Source of the DNA: Pseudomonadota bacterium
Lineage (GTDB): Bacteria; Pseudomonadota; Gammaproteobacteria; Burkholderiales; Burkholderiaceae_F
Assembly (NCBI GenBank): GCA_021842465.1
Contig: JAKBZN010000001.1
Coordinates: 62,001-126,000, forward strand
Length of the DNA: 64,000 bases
Direction of reading: 5' to 3'
Shown here piece after piece: positions 10,288 to 19,897 of this stretch (the stretch's first letter is position 1; each line of letters opens with the position of its first letter). Below the pieces are notes generated by a model. The model worked only from the letters and a program-made list of their open reading frames with translations. It was not told the origin of the DNA and made no database searches. The translations under genes and the position numbers were made by a program.

Positions 10288-10881
10288 TCAGGTTGCTTCG
10301 TGCGCCGATCCGTTCACGATCCGACGAACGATCTCGGCATCGAAGCCGCGCGCAATGAGGAAGCGACCCTGCCGGGCACGCTCCTGCGGCGTTTCGGCCA
10401 GACGTCCGAACTTCTTCCGCCAAAGCGCCAGCGCCGCCCGTCCGTCCTCGTCGGCGGATGGCAGTGCGTCCGAGATGGTCGCATCGTCCACGCCTTTTCG
10501 CGCAAGTTCCTGGCGAAGACGCAAGCGCCCGTAGCGCGCACCGCGAGACCGCGTCCAGGCCTGCGCCATGCGGGCGTCGGAGAGAAAACCCTGGTCCCGC
10601 AATCGATCCAACGTGCGCGCGATCTCATCGGGACTCGCTGCGACGGCGGATTCCCCCTCCGACTCCGCTCCGCCCCCCAACTTCCGAAGCAGCAATCGCT
10701 CCAGTTCGGCGCGACCATATTCGCGACGAGCCAAGGCGGAGAGGGCGATCTGCCACGGCGATTGCCGAGGCTTCCGAGGCGTTACGCCCCGGTCGCCCTC
10801 CCGCTCCCGCTCCCGGGAGCGGAGGCGGGATGCATCGCCTTGCTCCGGCAACGGGGAAGATCCGGTTGCGGGGAACGGCAC
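10288..10881 (-). CDS. recX: RecX regulatory protein
   Basis: ALSALARREYGRAELERLLLRKLGG...LDRLRDQGFLSDARMAQAWTRSR...; start uncertain (GTG at 10881 or TTG nearby). Confidence 0.85.
   Translation of the reverse strand: MPFPATGSSPLPEQGDASRLRSREREREGDRGVTPRKPRQSPWQIALSALARREYGRAELERLLLRKLGGGAESEGESAVAASPDEIARTLDRLRDQGFLSDARMAQAWTRSRGARYGRLRLRQELARKGVDDATISDALPSADEDGRAALALWRKKFGRLAETPQERARQGRFLIARGFDAEIVRRIVNGSAHEAT
10799..10830 (-). other. recA-recX near-perfect 15-bp inverted repeat
   Basis: tcccgctcccgctcc-cg-ggagcggaggcggga. Confidence 0.55.
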
Positions 10882-10895
10882 CGGCAAGCCTCGCG

Positions 10896-11942
10896 CTACT
10901 GTCCGTCCGCGGCGGCCCGAGGCGTGATGCCAAGACGCTCTCGAATCTTGTTTTCGATTTCGATCGCGACGTCGGGGTTGGCACGCAAGAACTCGCGGGC
11001 GTTGTCCTTGCCTTGACCGATTCGATCCCCGCCGTAGGCATACCAGGCCCCCGACTTTTCCACCACACTCTGCTGGCTGCCGATATCGAGGATTTCGCCT
11101 TCGCGGGAAATCCCCTCGCCATAGAGAATGTCGAACTCGGCCTGCTTGAACGGCGGCGCCACCTTGTTCTTGACAACCTTGACCCGGGTTTCCGAACCGA
11201 TCACTTCGTCGCCCTTCTTGATCGAGCCGATGCGACGGATATCCAGGCGCACGGAGGCATAGAATTTCAAGGCGTTGCCCCCGGTCGTGGTCTCGGGATT
11301 GCCGAACATCACGCCGATCTTCATGCGGATCTGGTTGATGAAAATCACCAGGCAATTGCTGCGCTTGATCGTCGCCGTGAGTTTGCGCAGCGCCTGACTC
11401 ATCAGTCGCGCCTGCAGGCCGGGAAGCGCGTCGCCCATCTCCCCTTCGATTTCCGCCTTGGGTGTGAGCGCCGCCACGGAATCGACCACGATCAGGTCGA
11501 CCGAACCGGAACGCACCAATGCATCGACGATCTCCAATGCCTGTTCGCCGGTGTCGGGCTGAGAGATGAGCAGATCCTGAAGATTGACACCCAGTTTCTG
11601 CGCATACTGCGAATCGAGCGCGTGCTCGGCATCGATGAACGCACAGGTGCCGGCCATCTTCTGCATCTCGGCGATCACCTGCAGCGTGAGCGTGGTCTTG
11701 CCGGAGGATTCCGGCCCGTAGATTTCCACCACGCGCCCGCGCGGCAAGCCGCCTACGCCCAATGCGATATCCAGCCCCAGCGATCCGGTGGATACCGTCT
11801 GGATGTCTTCGACGACCTCGCCATCGGCGAGGCGCATGATCGACCCCTTGCCGAACTGTTTCTCGATTTGCGCCAGCGCAGCCGCGAGCGCCTTCTGCCG
11901 TTCCTTGTTTTCCGCCACGAGGGCGCTCCTTCCGTCGTCCAT
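10896..11942 (-). CDS. recA: recombinase RecA
   Basis: [15 protein letters not shown]...[24 protein letters not shown]...[35 protein letters not shown]. Confidence 0.98.
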   Translation of the reverse strand: MDDGRSALVAENKERQKALAAALAQIEKQFGKGSIMRLADGEVVEDIQTVSTGSLGLDIALGVGGLPRGRVVEIYGPESSGKTTLTLQVIAEMQKMAGTCAFIDAEHALDSQYAQKLGVNLQDLLISQPDTGEQALEIVDALVRSGSVDLIVVDSVAALTPKAEIEGEMGDALPGLQARLMSQALRKLTATIKRSNCLVIFINQIRMKIGVMFGNPETTTGGNALKFYASVRLDIRRIGSIKKGDEVIGSETRVKVVKNKVAPPFKQAEFDILYGEGISREGEILDIGSQQSVVEKSGAWYAYGGDRIGQGKDNAREFLRANPDVAIEIENKIRERLGITPRAAADGQ

Positions 11943-11964
11943 GATTTCTCCCGCCGAGGCGATA

Positions 11965-11980
11965 CTGAATGAAAATCCAG
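11965..11980 (-). promoter_or_regulatory. LexA (SOS) box upstream of recA
   Basis: ctgaatgaaaatccag = CTG-N10-CAG. Confidence 0.8.
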
Positions 11981-12112
11981 TATTACTGTAATTTCCTTCA
12001 CGCCCGGCGTCAACCCCGTTCCCGGTAGGCGTAGTCGGCTTCCCGCACCGAACCCCGCGCCGGGCGCCGGCCGAGCGCATGCCGCGCAGTTCGGCTATAC
12101 TCCGCAGCCTTC

Positions 12113-12189
12113 GGCGGATTAGCTCAGCTGGTTAGAGCAGAGGAATCATAATCCTTGTGTCCGGGGTTCGAGTCCCTGATCCGCCACCA
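12113..12189 (+). tRNA. tRNA with CAT anticodon (elongator Met, or Ile2 with lysidine)
   Basis: GGCGGATTAGCTCAGCTGGTTAGAGCAGAGGAATCATAATCCTTGTGTCCGGGGTTCGAGTCCCTGATCCGCCACCA cloverleaf. Confidence 0.93.
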
Positions 12190-12236
12190 CCCTTCTTCTT
12201 CGCGCCCCTCGGCTCCGAGGGACGAACCTTGTCCCG

Positions 12237-13106
12237 ATGGCGTATTCCACCCAGACGGCGAACAGCTACACCTTGCGCGTGACTTGTCCGGCGACAACCG
12301 GGCTCATCGCCGCAATCACCCACCACCTGGCGATCCGGCAGTTCGACATCACGGAGTTGTCGCAGTACGACGACGCGGAAACCCGGCGATTCTTCCTGCG
12401 CTGCGTGTTCGTGGTGCCGCCGGACTTTTCCGACGCGATCCTCGATACGGATTTCCACGACACCGCAGCCCGGTTCTCGATGGACTGGACGCTCCGACGC
12501 AACGATCGGCCCTACCGGGCGCTACTGCTCGTCTCGAAAGTCGATCACTGCCTGCGCGACCTGCTCTACCGATGGGAACTGGGCGAACTGCCGATGGCCA
12601 TCGCCGGGATCGCGTCCAATCATATGGTGCTCGAGCCGGTTGCGGCCCGCGCGGGAGTCGCGTTCCATCATTTGCCGATCGTAGGCGGGGACAAGACGTC
12701 GCAGGAAGAGGCGCTGCGGCGCCTGATCGCCGAAACGGCAACCGATGTCGTCGTGCTGGCGCGATACATGCAGATCCTGAGCGACCGCTTCACGCGCGAT
12801 TTCGCCGGCCGTTGCATCAACATCCATCATTCGTTCCTGCCCAGCTTCAAGGGGGGATCGCCCTATGCCCAGGCGCACGCCCGCGGCGTCAAGCTGATCG
12901 GAGCTACGGCGCACTATGTGACCAGCGATCTCGACGAAGGGCCGATCATCGAGCAGGACGTGCGCCCGGTCGATCACCGGCACTCGGTCGCGGAAATGGA
13001 AGCGCTGGGCCGCGACATCGAGGCTGCGGTGCTGGCCCGCGCACTCCGGCATCACCTGGAGGATCGGGTGTTCATCGACGGCAACAAGACCATCGTTTTT
13101 GCATAG
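12237..13106 (+). CDS. purU: formyltetrahydrofolate deformylase
   Basis: N-terminal ACT-like region; IASNHMVLEPVA...VLARYMQILSDRFTRDFAGRCINIHHSFLPSFKGGSPYAQAHARGVKLIGATAHYVTSDLDEGPIIEQDV. Confidence 0.95.
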   Translation: MAYSTQTANSYTLRVTCPATTGLIAAITHHLAIRQFDITELSQYDDAETRRFFLRCVFVVPPDFSDAILDTDFHDTAARFSMDWTLRRNDRPYRALLLVSKVDHCLRDLLYRWELGELPMAIAGIASNHMVLEPVAARAGVAFHHLPIVGGDKTSQEEALRRLIAETATDVVVLARYMQILSDRFTRDFAGRCINIHHSFLPSFKGGSPYAQAHARGVKLIGATAHYVTSDLDEGPIIEQDVRPVDHRHSVAEMEALGRDIEAAVLARALRHHLEDRVFIDGNKTIVFA

Positions 13107-13230
13107 GGGCGGACCCCGTAACGGCCGATCGGAGCCGGCCCAGCGGCGCGCCGCAACCCCGTTCGCCACGGCGCGTGCGATCGGCCAAGTCGGGTAAAAG
13201 CGTGAACCTGCGGAGCGCACCAAAAGAAAA

Positions 13231-13256
13231 CGGGTACGTTCTTGCGAACGTACCCG
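13231..13256 (-). terminator. hairpin with minus-strand U-tract
   Basis: cgggtacgttc-ttgc-gaacgtacccg perfect 11-bp stem; minus strand then reads ttttctttt. Confidence 0.65.
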
Positions 13257-13297
13257 GAAAAGAAACGCACCCATCCAGGGCGCAGCACCACACGCAA

Positions 13298-13325
13298 CGA
13301 AAGGCCCCGTTGCCAGGGCCTTTCG
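13298..13325. other. perfect 10-bp hairpin
   Basis: cgaaaggccc-cgttgcca-gggcctttcg. Confidence 0.6.
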
Positions 13326-13512
13326 GTCCGCCCGGGAATGCGCAGATTCGCTGGCGCATCCCCTGACGAACCGCTGACGCATGGGAAGGAGCGCCAGCTG
13401 AAACCGGAAGCAACCGGTTGACTACATTGTGGCAAGCGCGGCCGGACTCGACATGACCTAGGTCAAATGGCGGCGTTACGGGAGTCCCGCACGGCACGCG
13501 GCAAGACCGGAT

Positions 13513-14826
13513 TCACACCGCGACGGCCTCGAACGTCTCTGCGAGGATCCGCAGGCCCTCATCGAGGATTGCATCGCTCGCGGTGAGCGGCACCATGATC
13601 CGCAACACGTTGGAATTCGGTCCGGCCGAAAGGAGGATCAGCCCGCGCCGCGCTGCTTCGGCGACGATCCGCGCCGTCAGTTCGGTCGCCGGAGCCTCGA
13701 GATTCCCCGAATCGAACAACTCGGCCGCGATCATCGCGCCCAAGCCGCGGACATCTCCCACGCAAGCGTGCCGGGCGGCAATGCGCTCCAGTCCGGCCCG
13801 CAGCCGTTCGCCGACGGCCTGCGCCCGCGCGAGCAGACCTTCCTGTTCGAACACGTTCAGGACTTCCAGCGCGGCGGCAGCCGCGAGGGGATTCCCGCCA
13901 TAGGTGCCCCCCAGCGCGCCCGGCCCCAGCGCATCCATGATGTCCGCACGCCCGACGACCCCGGAGATCGGGAAACCGCCCGCCATCGATTTCGCCATCG
14001 TAATCAGATCCGGCACGACGCCGGAATGCTCGATCGCGAACCAGGTTCCGGTGCGACCCGCGCCGCTCTGGATCTCGTCGGCGATCAGCACGATTCCGTG
14101 CCGGTCGCACAATTCGCGCAGCGCCCGCAAGAACGCGAACGGCGCGACGTAAAACCCGCCCTCTCCCTGCACCGGCTCGACGATGATCGCGGCCACACGC
14201 TCCGGACCGATATCGTTGCGGAAAAGGTGCTCGATCGAGGCCAGTGCCTCCTCAACGCCGATGCCGAACAACGGATTGGGAAACCGGGCGTGGTACACCT
14301 CGCCGGGAAACGGTCCGATTCCGGTCTTATACGGCGCCACCTTGCCGGTCAGGGACAAGGTCATCATCGTGCGGCCATGGAAGCCGCCGCTGAAGGCGAT
14401 CAGCCCCGGCCGGCCGGTGTAGCCCCGCGCGATCTTGACGGCGTTCTCCACCGCCTCCGCGCCCGTCGTGGCGAAGAAGGACTTTTTCGGTGCGTCCCCG
14501 GGAGCCAGCGCGTTGCAGCGCTCCGCCAGTTCGACCAAAGGCTCGTATGCGAGCAACTGAAACGCCGTGTGGGTGAAGCGGGCAAGCTGTGCCTGCACCG
14601 CAGCCACCACCTTGGGATGCCGGTGGCCGGTGTTGACCACGCAGATGCCGCCGGCGAAATCGACGTAGCGCATTCCCTCGACGTCCCAAATTTCGGCGTT
14701 TTCGGCGCGGTCGACGAATATTGCGTGCACCTGCCCCGATCCGCGCGGCATGGCGGCACGGCGGCGCGCCATCAGCTCCGCATTGGTCTTGGCGGAACGC
14801 AAGGTTTCCTGGGGGTCGCGTTTCAT
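13513..14826 (-). CDS. gabT: 4-aminobutyrate aminotransferase (class III PLP)
   Basis: FATTGAEAVENAVKIARGYTGRPGLIAFSGGFHGRTMM...LIADEIQSGAGRTGTWFAIEHSGVVPDLITMAKSMAGGFPISGVVGRADIMD. Confidence 0.93.
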   Translation of the reverse strand: MKRDPQETLRSAKTNAELMARRRAAMPRGSGQVHAIFVDRAENAEIWDVEGMRYVDFAGGICVVNTGHRHPKVVAAVQAQLARFTHTAFQLLAYEPLVELAERCNALAPGDAPKKSFFATTGAEAVENAVKIARGYTGRPGLIAFSGGFHGRTMMTLSLTGKVAPYKTGIGPFPGEVYHARFPNPLFGIGVEEALASIEHLFRNDIGPERVAAIIVEPVQGEGGFYVAPFAFLRALRELCDRHGIVLIADEIQSGAGRTGTWFAIEHSGVVPDLITMAKSMAGGFPISGVVGRADIMDALGPGALGGTYGGNPLAAAAALEVLNVFEQEGLLARAQAVGERLRAGLERIAARHACVGDVRGLGAMIAAELFDSGNLEAPATELTARIVAEAARRGLILLSAGPNSNVLRIMVPLTASDAILDEGLRILAETFEAVAV

Positions 14827-14916
14827 CTCATCTCCGCGGAGTGGGGTACCCTTCACCGCGGCATTGTAGCGAGGGCGCGCACCTCCCCGGGGAGGCGGAG
14901 CGCAGAAACGCCAGCG

Positions 14917-16197
14917 CTAGCCGCGTTGCGGGTGCGCAATGTGCGCGGCCCACAGGCGGGCAAGGTCGGCCGCCCCATCGGTGCCGCCGACGCGACGGAA
15001 TGCCGCCAGCGCCTTGGTGGCGTCACCCGCCATCCAGTATGCGATGGCGAGATGCAAGCGCCCGTCTTCCGGATGGGCGAGGCCACCCTGCTGCAACCCG
15101 CGCTCCATTCGCGGCAGTCCGGCGGCGGCATTGCCGTTGAGCACATCGTTGAACCCGATATTGAGCAGGGCCTCGCCGGTATGGGCCTTCTTCGCCTCGA
15201 CCATGTCTCCCGCGCGATCGCGCCGGTCCTCGGCCAGGTCCTTCCTCACCAATGCCTGCAAACGCCGCTCCCGCGCTGCACCGGGCCCTTTGCCGAACAC
15301 GCCATCGGCGACGGCCGCGTCCACGACCTTTTGCGCCTCCGCGGGGAACCCGGCCTGCAGATCCAGTTGCGCCATGGTCATCGCATCCGATTCCTGCGTC
15401 AGCAATCCGAGGGCGAGGCGCAGCCGCAGCAGGTCCAGCCCGAGCCGATCGGGAAATTTCGGATTGCTCTCGATCCGGGCCAACGCCAGATGCCAGTATT
15501 CCTTTTTGGGGTACGCGGCAAGCAGGCGGTCGAGGGCATCCGCGGCGCCGGCGCGATTCCCGAGGTGGTCCTCGCAGGAAAGCAGCAGTTGCAGATGCGC
15601 CTCAGACGGCGTGCGCCCGGCCGCGGCATCCGCCGCCAGGAGCTGGTGCAGGGCCTGGACCGCCGGACCATATTCCTTGCGCAGATAGCGCGAATCGATG
15701 GCGACATCCTGCATCGCCGGATCCGGGCCTCCGTCGTGCAGGACCCGATCCGCCCATTGCGCCGCCCGTCCGTAGTGTTTCTCCCGATAGTACGTCCCGG
15801 CGAGCGCCCGCATCATCCGCAGCCGGTCCGCCGGCGCGAGGAACCCGCTGCCGACCACCGCAGTCAGGGAGGTCGTCAGCGTCTTCTCATCCCCACTGCT
15901 GGCGGCGACGAATGCGCGCACGCGCTCGATGAGGAAGGATTCATAGGGACTCAGGCCGCCAACTGCGCTCGCCGCCCGGATCTTGTCACGTGCCGCGGCA
16001 AATTTCCGCTCCTTGGCGAGTTGCTGCGCGGCCCGCAACGGCTGGCCCACCTGCGCCCGAACGGCCTGCTGCACCGCCGCGGCGGATCCCGTCGCGGCAA
16101 GAGCCGGCAGCGCGAGCGGCACACCGACGAGCGCCGCCAGCAAGACCCCGGCACGAATCCAGACCCCGCGACTCTTCTTATTGCATGAATTGTTCAT
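14917..16197 (-). CDS. TPR-like periplasmic/exported protein of the TonB cluster
   Basis: Signal peptide, helical repeat composition; overlaps the 3' end of exbD. Confidence 0.65.
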   Translation of the reverse strand: MNNSCNKKSRGVWIRAGVLLAALVGVPLALPALAATGSAAAVQQAVRAQVGQPLRAAQQLAKERKFAAARDKIRAASAVGGLSPYESFLIERVRAFVAASSGDEKTLTTSLTAVVGSGFLAPADRLRMMRALAGTYYREKHYGRAAQWADRVLHDGGPDPAMQDVAIDSRYLRKEYGPAVQALHQLLAADAAAGRTPSEAHLQLLLSCEDHLGNRAGAADALDRLLAAYPKKEYWHLALARIESNPKFPDRLGLDLLRLRLALGLLTQESDAMTMAQLDLQAGFPAEAQKVVDAAVADGVFGKGPGAARERRLQALVRKDLAEDRRDRAGDMVEAKKAHTGEALLNIGFNDVLNGNAAAGLPRMERGLQQGGLAHPEDGRLHLAIAYWMAGDATKALAAFRRVGGTDGAADLARLWAAHIAHPQRG

Positions 16198-16606
16198 TGC
16201 CCACCAGTCCGATCTTCGTCAATCCGAGTCGCTGCGCCGATGCCAGCACTTCGGCCACATATTTATAGGTGGCCAGCTTGTTGGGCCGCAAGTGAATTTC
16301 CGGTTGATCCGGCTGCGCGGCCGCAGCCTGCAGCAGCGCATCCAGCGAAGGCCGGTCGGCCACCGGCTGGCCGTTCCAATAGATCGTGCCGTCGAAATCG
16401 ACATCGACATTGATCACCACCGGAGGCTTGGGCGGCGGAGGGGGCGTCCCCACCGGCATGTCGAGGTTGACCGAGTGCAACTGCACGGGGATCGTGATGA
16501 TCAGCATGATGAGCAGAACCAGCATCACGTCGATGAGCGGCGTGGTGTTGATGTCGACCATCACGTCATCATCGTCGCTGCCGCTGCCGCCAAGGTGCAT
16601 CGCCAT
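16178..16606 (-). CDS. exbD: biopolymer transport protein ExbD/TolR family (copy 2)
   Basis: VDINTTPLIDVMLVLLIMLIITIPVQLHSVNLDMP. Confidence 0.93.
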   Translation of the reverse strand: MAMHLGGSGSDDDDVMVDINTTPLIDVMLVLLIMLIITIPVQLHSVNLDMPVGTPPPPPKPPVVINVDVDFDGTIYWNGQPVADRPSLDALLQAAAAQPDQPEIHLRPNKLATYKYVAEVLASAQRLGLTKIGLVGNEQFMQ

Positions 16607-16612
16607 CTTCGC

Positions 16613-17044
16613 CTAGCCTCCATTCGCCGGCGGCTGAATCACGAACCCGACCTTGGCGATGCCTGCGCGCTGGCAATCCAGCACCACCTTGCCGATGCCT
16701 TCGTAGCGCGCGTCCATGTCGCCACGAATCTGCACGTCCGGCTGGGGAACCTTCACCGCCGCCGCCTTCAAGCGGCCAAGCAAGGCGTCGTTGTCGGCCA
16801 GTCGCTGCGCCCCCCAAAACACCTCGCCGCTGCGGTCAATCGTGATCGTCACGGTTTGCGGCTTGATCTGGCGCGGCTGGTTCCGCTCCTTGGGCAGGTG
16901 GACGGGAACCGTATGGACGACAACTGGAATGGTGATCAGAAAAATGATCAGCAATACCAGCATCACGTCGACCAGCGGCGTGGTGTTGATCGCGGAGACG
17001 ACGTCATCGCCGTCCGACCCGCCTTGCACGAGATTTATCGCCAT
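16613..17044 (-). CDS. exbD: biopolymer transport protein ExbD/TolR family (copy 1)
   Basis: SAINTTPLVDVMLVLLIIFLITIPVVVHTVPVHLPKERNQP. Confidence 0.93.
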   Translation of the reverse strand: MAINLVQGGSDGDDVVSAINTTPLVDVMLVLLIIFLITIPVVVHTVPVHLPKERNQPRQIKPQTVTITIDRSGEVFWGAQRLADNDALLGRLKAAAVKVPQPDVQIRGDMDARYEGIGKVVLDCQRAGIAKVGFVIQPPANGG

Positions 17045-17093
17045 GCCGCAATCCTGTCCGGACGAGCGCGCAACGAAACCGGGCGGAACAAGA

Positions 17094-17969
17094 TCACGCG
17101 CCCTTTCCGGATCCGCCCAGCAGGGTCAGATGCAGGTCCGCACTGAAGGCCCGTACCCGTTCGAGCGCAACCTTGTTCCGGCGCACGAGGAGGTTGTATC
17201 CCAGGACTGCGGGAACCGCGACCAGCAAACCGAACGCCGTCATGATCAGCGCCTCGCCCACCGGGCCGGCCACCTTGTCGATCGACGCCTGTCCGGCGAT
17301 CCCGATCGCGGTGAGCGCATGGTAGATCCCCCACACGGTCCCGAACAGGCCGACGAACGGAGCGGTCGATCCCACCGTCGCGAGAAACGCCAGGCCATCC
17401 TGCAGCCGGTTCTGCACGTTCATCACCGCCCGATCGATTGAAAGCGAGATCCAGGTATTGAGATCGATCCGCTCCATCAGCGGACCCGCGTGCCGGCTAT
17501 TGGCGTCGATCCCGGATTGCGCAATGAACCGGAAGGCGCTTTGCGGCTTGAGCGCCTCCAGCCCCGTCGCGATGGAATCGGCGGTCCAGAAACTTTTCTG
17601 CACGGTCGTCGCTTCGGAGAGCAGTTTGAACTGTTCCCAGAACTTGGTGAACAGGATGTACCAACTGCCGAACGACATCACCGCCAGCACGAACAGGGTG
17701 CCGCGGGCCACGAAATCGCCGTTTTTCCACAACGCGCCAAGGCCGTACGGGTTCGCCACCTCGACCTTGCCGGGCTCGCCCGCGACCGGGACGGGCATCG
17801 CTACCGGCGCCGAAACCGCCGCCGGCGCCCCGGCTGCCGGCGCGGTTTGTGCGACCGCCGGAGGCGTCCACGCCGCGGCGCCCAACACGAATGCCCCGCC
17901 CAACACGAAAATCCGCGCCGCCGACGCGGCGCGCCCAAACCGGATGCCCAACATTCCCATGCTCCCCAT
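17094..17969 (-). CDS. exbB: MotA/TolQ/ExbB proton channel family protein
   Basis: LAFLATVGSTAPFVGLFGTVWGIYHALTAIGIAGQASIDKVAGPVGEALIMTAFGLLVAVPAVLGYN. Confidence 0.95.
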   Translation of the reverse strand: MGSMGMLGIRFGRAASAARIFVLGGAFVLGAAAWTPPAVAQTAPAAGAPAAVSAPVAMPVPVAGEPGKVEVANPYGLGALWKNGDFVARGTLFVLAVMSFGSWYILFTKFWEQFKLLSEATTVQKSFWTADSIATGLEALKPQSAFRFIAQSGIDANSRHAGPLMERIDLNTWISLSIDRAVMNVQNRLQDGLAFLATVGSTAPFVGLFGTVWGIYHALTAIGIAGQASIDKVAGPVGEALIMTAFGLLVAVPAVLGYNLLVRRNKVALERVRAFSADLHLTLLGGSGKGA

Positions 17970-17973
17970 TTCC

Positions 17974-18618
17974 TCAATCCTGCAGCGTGAAGGTGTACGC
18001 CTGCGCCACCCAACTCAATACCGGCTTGCCATCGACCGTGGCCGGGCGGAACCGACAGCTTGAAATCCACTCCCGCGCCGAGACGTCCAGACGCTGATAT
18101 CCACTCGACCGCGCGATGTCCACCCGCGCCGGCAGGCCATTGGTGCCGATCTCGATGCGCAATACGACCGTCCCGGCCTCCATGTTGCGCCGCGATGACA
18201 TGGGGTAATCCGGTTCCGTGGTGGCACAGGAACTGCGATCCAGCGCCGGGCGCGTCCGTGCCGCGCGCACCGGGCGCGGCGGCGCCGGCCGAACCGCCAA
18301 CGGCTTCGGCGGCGGGGTGTGGACGACCTGGGTGATCGCGTGCGGTGGCGGCGGAACCGCGATCGGAATTTCCGGCGGCGGCACGAACGGCGGCGGCGGA
18401 ACGTCGAGCCTGGGCGGCGGCGGTGCTGCGGGAGGCGGCGGCGGTGGCGTGTTTTCCTTGACGATCACCGTCTCGATCGGCTTGCGCACCGCATCGACGA
18501 TCTTGTGCGCCAATCCATTGACGAGCGCATAGATGACCACGACATGCAGCAACGCGACGAAGGAAAGACCCAGCCAATGCCGTGCGGGATTTCGTTGCTG
18601 CTGAGCGTAGTCCATCAA
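17974..18618 (-). CDS. tonB: TonB family energy transducer
   Basis: Single N-terminal TM, proline-rich PPPPPPAAPPPPRLDVPPPPFVPPPEIP, C-terminal YPMSSRRNMEAGTVVLRIEIGTNGLPARVDIARSSGYQRLD. Confidence 0.93.
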   Translation of the reverse strand: MMDYAQQQRNPARHWLGLSFVALLHVVVIYALVNGLAHKIVDAVRKPIETVIVKENTPPPPPPAAPPPPRLDVPPPPFVPPPEIPIAVPPPPHAITQVVHTPPPKPLAVRPAPPRPVRAARTRPALDRSSCATTEPDYPMSSRRNMEAGTVVLRIEIGTNGLPARVDIARSSGYQRLDVSAREWISSCRFRPATVDGKPVLSWVAQAYTFTLQD

Positions 18619-18821
18619 GTGATTTTATGCGCGAAATATGGCAAAACGACTACATGTCATGTTCGGGGCGGCGGGACGGGATCGGGGCGACCCGGGCATC
18701 CCGTACGGCCCGCGGACGGCATCCGCGGCCGCAACGCCTCGCTTTGCGCGCGACACGCGCACCCGGCACCGAGAATCTTTGCTATCGTCGCCGTGGCCCC
18801 ACTCCTTACCAAGAAATAATC

Positions 18822-19235
18822 ATGTCTACGTCTCAGATCCTGTCTCTTCTGCAGCGGCGCGAAGAATTACTCAAGGAACTTAGCCACGTGAATGGGCAGA
18901 TCATCCGGATCGCACTGGAACACAGCGGCGACAATGAGACGATCCCGGGGCTACGGCGCGGCCGCGCCGCCAAGGGGGAAACCGTCGGGGGGGCGCGGCG
19001 CAAGTGGTTCAGCCGCGGAGAAATGCTCCAGCTCTCCCAAAAGATCCTGACGAAGCCGATGTCACAGGCCGAACTCGTCCGCAACCTGCTGGCGGCGAAA
19101 GGCTATGACAAGGATCTTCCGGCGTCGGAGCAGGCGCGATTCAAGAGTGCGGCGTATCAAGCGATTGCGGCGGCGATCAACGCCAAGCAGTTCACGCGCG
19201 GGAAAGACGGCACGATCGCGCTACGCAAGCCGTAA
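18822..19235 (+). CDS. conserved-looking small cytoplasmic protein of unknown function
   Basis: 137-aa ORF MSTSQILSLLQRREELLKELSHVNGQIIRIALEHSGD...; coding composition, no family recognised. Confidence 0.6.
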   Translation: MSTSQILSLLQRREELLKELSHVNGQIIRIALEHSGDNETIPGLRRGRAAKGETVGGARRKWFSRGEMLQLSQKILTKPMSQAELVRNLLAAKGYDKDLPASEQARFKSAAYQAIAAAINAKQFTRGKDGTIALRKP

Positions 19236-19276
19236 GGCGCACGCGCCCGGAGGCGGCTTGCGTAGGGCGGGACGCG

Positions 19277-19897
19277 TCAGAACGAGTAGGTGACGCCGCC
19301 GGACAACAGGGACAAATTGGTCGTGCCGGTGGTCGACGAATCGCCGACCTTGCCGTAATAGTCGAAAATGAGCCGGGCGGCGATGCGCCCGAAGTCGTAT
19401 TCCACGCCAATGCCTGGAACGCCCGTGCGGCTCTGCGCGCTGGCTGACGTGGACGCCGTGGGCGAACTGGCGTAAGTCTTCACCGTCGTAATGCCCAGGC
19501 CGAGACGGCCAAGCACCGAGAAACCCGCTGCGATCGGCTGCGTCCACACCAGGGTCGCATTGAATGCCGTTGGCGAGACATCCGCCGAAACCGGTGTGCC
19601 CGCCGCGACGCCCGACGCGCTGGGCTTGCCGAAATCCGTGTATCCAATCTCAAATCCGAGATGCCTGTCGAACTGATAACCGACGAGGCCGCCGACCGCC
19701 GTCGCGGAATTCGAACAGTTGAAATTGGAGGTCGAGTAGCCGATGGACTGGACCGCCTGGGAAACGCCGTTGCAGCCGTTCGATATGTGCGTTCGGCCGG
19801 CGAGGACACCAACGTACCAGGAATCGGGCTGGGCGGCGTGCGCGCCTTGCGCCAGGGCCGCGAAGAGGGATGCGATGGTGACCGCTGCTGCTCGTTT
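19277..19897 (-). CDS. OmpA/OmpW-like small outer-membrane beta-barrel
   Basis: MKRAAAVTIASLFAALAQGAHAAQPDSWYVGVLAGRTHIS...LVGYQFDRHLGFEIGYTDFG...YDFGRIAARLIFDYYGK...SGGVTYSF. Confidence 0.8.
   Translation of the reverse strand, partial: KRAAAVTIASLFAALAQGAHAAQPDSWYVGVLAGRTHISNGCNGVSQAVQSIGYSTSNFNCSNSATAVGGLVGYQFDRHLGFEIGYTDFGKPSASGVAAGTPVSADVSPTAFNATLVWTQPIAAGFSVLGRLGLGITTVKTYASSPTASTSASAQSRTGVPGIGVEYDFGRIAARLIFDYYGKVGDSSTTGTTNLSLLSGGVTYSF

Noticed and set aside
13768-16188. 806-aa plus-strand ORF
   Set aside because: Antisense to gabT and the TPR gene; no recognisable domain.
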